Assembly: GCA_017548985.1 (NCBI GenBank)
Contig: JAFYYW010000036.1
Coordinates: 1 to 64,000 of the forward strand
Length of the DNA: 64,000 nucleotides
Direction of reading: 5' to 3'
From: Bacteroidales bacterium
Lineage (GTDB): Bacteria; Bacteroidota; Bacteroidia; Bacteroidales; UBA932
In this document: positions 63,062 to 64,000 of the stretch, in pieces
Layout of the letters: the number at the start of each line of letters is the position of its first letter
How positions within the stretch are numbered: the stretch's first letter is position 1
Position numbers and translations under genes: made by a program
The notes under the pieces: model-generated
Database searches by the model: none
What the model was told of the DNA's origin: nothing
What the model saw: the letters and a program-made list of their open reading frames with translations, nothing else

Positions 63062-63721
63062 ATGATCATAGAAGCTAAAGGAATAGAGAAGAGTTTCGGC
63101 GACCTCAAGGTGCTGAAAGGTATAGATTTCCAGGTTGGAAAATCTGAAGTCGTATCCATTATGGGCGCCTCCGGCGCCGGGAAGTCCACCTTGCTGCAGA
63201 TCCTCGGGACGCTGTCCACTCCTGACGCCGGATCCCTTGAGATTGACGGCACCGACGTCTTGCATCTTGGCGGAAAGGAACTCTCTGCGTTCCGCAACCG
63301 GAGGATAGGTTTCGTCTTCCAGTTCCACCATCTCCTTCCCGAGTTCAACGCTCTTGAGAATGTGATGATCCCGGCCTTTATCGCCGGGAGGACCGACAGG
63401 GACGCCAAGACAGCGGCCACTACCCTCCTGAAAGAAATGGGGCTCGGAGAGAGAATGGATCATAAACCCTCGGAACTATCTGGAGGAGAGCAACAAAGGG
63501 TCGCTATAGCAAGGGCTCTCGTAAATGAGCCAGCCATACTTTTCGCCGACGAGCCTTCCGGCAATCTCGACACCAAGACTAAGGCTGAGATCCACCAGCT
63601 GTTCTTTGATCTGCGTGAGCGTCACGGCCAGACCATAGTCATCGTGACCCATGACCCTGAGCTGGCGGCCATGTGCGACCGCTCCCTGTTCATGAGGGAC
63701 GGCCTTTTCGTCGAGGAGTAA
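63062..63721 (+). CDS. ABC transporter ATP-binding protein, LolD-like
   Basis: A 219-aa cytosolic ATPase with Walker [10 protein letters not shown], the signature [15 protein letters not shown], Walker [13 protein letters not shown] and the H-loop [24 protein letters not shown] is typical of the LolD/MacB group, which powers lipoprotein release from the inner membrane or related export. The matching permease is not in the window. Product name LolD is likely but not proven. Confidence 0.88.
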   Translation: MIIEAKGIEKSFGDLKVLKGIDFQVGKSEVVSIMGASGAGKSTLLQILGTLSTPDAGSLEIDGTDVLHLGGKELSAFRNRRIGFVFQFHHLLPEFNALENVMIPAFIAGRTDRDAKTAATTLLKEMGLGERMDHKPSELSGGEQQRVAIARALVNEPAILFADEPSGNLDTKTKAEIHQLFFDLRERHGQTIVIVTHDPELAAMCDRSLFMRDGLFVEE

Positions 63722-63727
63722 TCAAGT

Positions 63728-64000
63728 CTAAAAACCGGCTATTTGCGGCAGCGCAGTGGGAAGGAGCAACAGAAGCCCTATCACCAGCAGCGCCAGGACC
63801 ATTTTCCAAATCCACCTGACCCATTTGGCGTAAGGGATACGGGCCATCGCAAGGGCAGCGACAAGCACTCCGGATGTGGGGGTTATCATATTCGTGAACC
63901 CATCTCCGAACTGGAATGCCAGAACCATCGCCTGTCGGGAGACACTAGTCATGTCAGCGAACGGGGCCATTATCGGTATAGTGATAGCGGCCTTGGCGGT
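63728..64000 (-). CDS. YfcC-type transporter, C-terminal fragment (runs off right edge)
   Basis: The last 90 codons of a polytopic membrane protein. AITIPIMAPFADM, SRQAMVLAFQFGDGFTNMITPTSG and the final hydrophobic helix match the C-terminus of YfcC/AbgT-like (arginine/ornithine antiporter-related) carriers. The N-terminal part is outside the window. Its stop is 6 nt from the LolD-like stop (convergent). Confidence 0.8.
   Translation of the reverse strand, partial: TAKAAITIPIMAPFADMTSVSRQAMVLAFQFGDGFTNMITPTSGVLVAALAMARIPYAKWVRWIWKMVLALLVIGLLLLLPTALPQIAGF

Overview
The window is a stretch of chromosome from a member of the Bacteroidales (Bacteroidota), probably gut-associated. Evidence: repeated promoters of the Bacteroidota type (TAnnTTTG at -7, TTG/TTTG about 19-21 bp upstream); near absence of Shine-Dalgarno sites; tRNA genes without an encoded CCA; and lineage-typical genes (BT_3928-like DoxX protein, DUF3078, DUF3822, WbqC, FucI/FucP, GH29 and GH2 enzymes, an archaeal/eukaryal-type ProRS, many Bacteroidales lipoproteins). 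Base composition looks moderately GC-rich by eye. Genus cannot be fixed from this window. There is no rRNA, CRISPR array, integrase or transposase.

Layout. 0-9.2 kb: 5' end of a CatB-type acetyltransferase, initiator tRNA-Met, hisS with a secreted beta-helix protein, sppA, then proS - DUF3078 - tilS. 9.4-16 kb: an aromatic-repeat lipoprotein, a FadL-like outer-membrane protein, and the lipid A cluster lpxD-lpxC-lpxA-wbqC, in which LpxC lacks the FabZ domain usual for the phylum. 16-30.5 kb: housekeeping, with rimP-nusA-infB, folP, tmk, a BT_3928-like gene, purB, divIC, an NTP transferase, a CPBP protease, a YgjP metallopeptidase, rpsO and pnp. 30.5-40 kb: a GH29 fucosidase, a compact five-gene sugar-acid operon (GH2, PfkB kinase, LarA-like epimerase, gnd, mannonate-oxidoreductase-like SDR) and cstA. 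40-56 kb: a HerA-like DUF853 ATPase, rsmD, nrnA, two FKBP lipoproteins, a MATE exporter, a cytidylate kinase-like gene, a serine hydrolase, ptb-like/ackA, a short comEC, and fucI-fucP. 56-64 kb: a GT2 glycosyltransferase with lepA, an ECF sigma factor with an anti-sigma-like and a Spy-like gene, a degraded region around an exonuclease/endonuclease-family lipoprotein, a small outer-membrane barrel, tRNA-Pro, lolD, and the 3' end of a YfcC-type transporter.

The most interesting system is the operon at 31.9-38.5 kb. Read together, its genes suggest a route by which a beta-linked sugar acid is released (GH2), fructuronate is reduced to mannonate (SDR), mannonate is epimerised at C2 to gluconate by a nickel-pincer LarA homologue, gluconate is phosphorylated (PfkB) and 6-phosphogluconate is oxidatively decarboxylated (Gnd) into the pentose phosphate pathway. 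This would bypass mannonate dehydratase and the KDG/Entner-Doudoroff steps. The gene content and LarA active-site residues are seen directly; the pathway is inferred.

Start codons were chosen by family alignment and by promoter position, because Shine-Dalgarno signals are mostly uninformative here.
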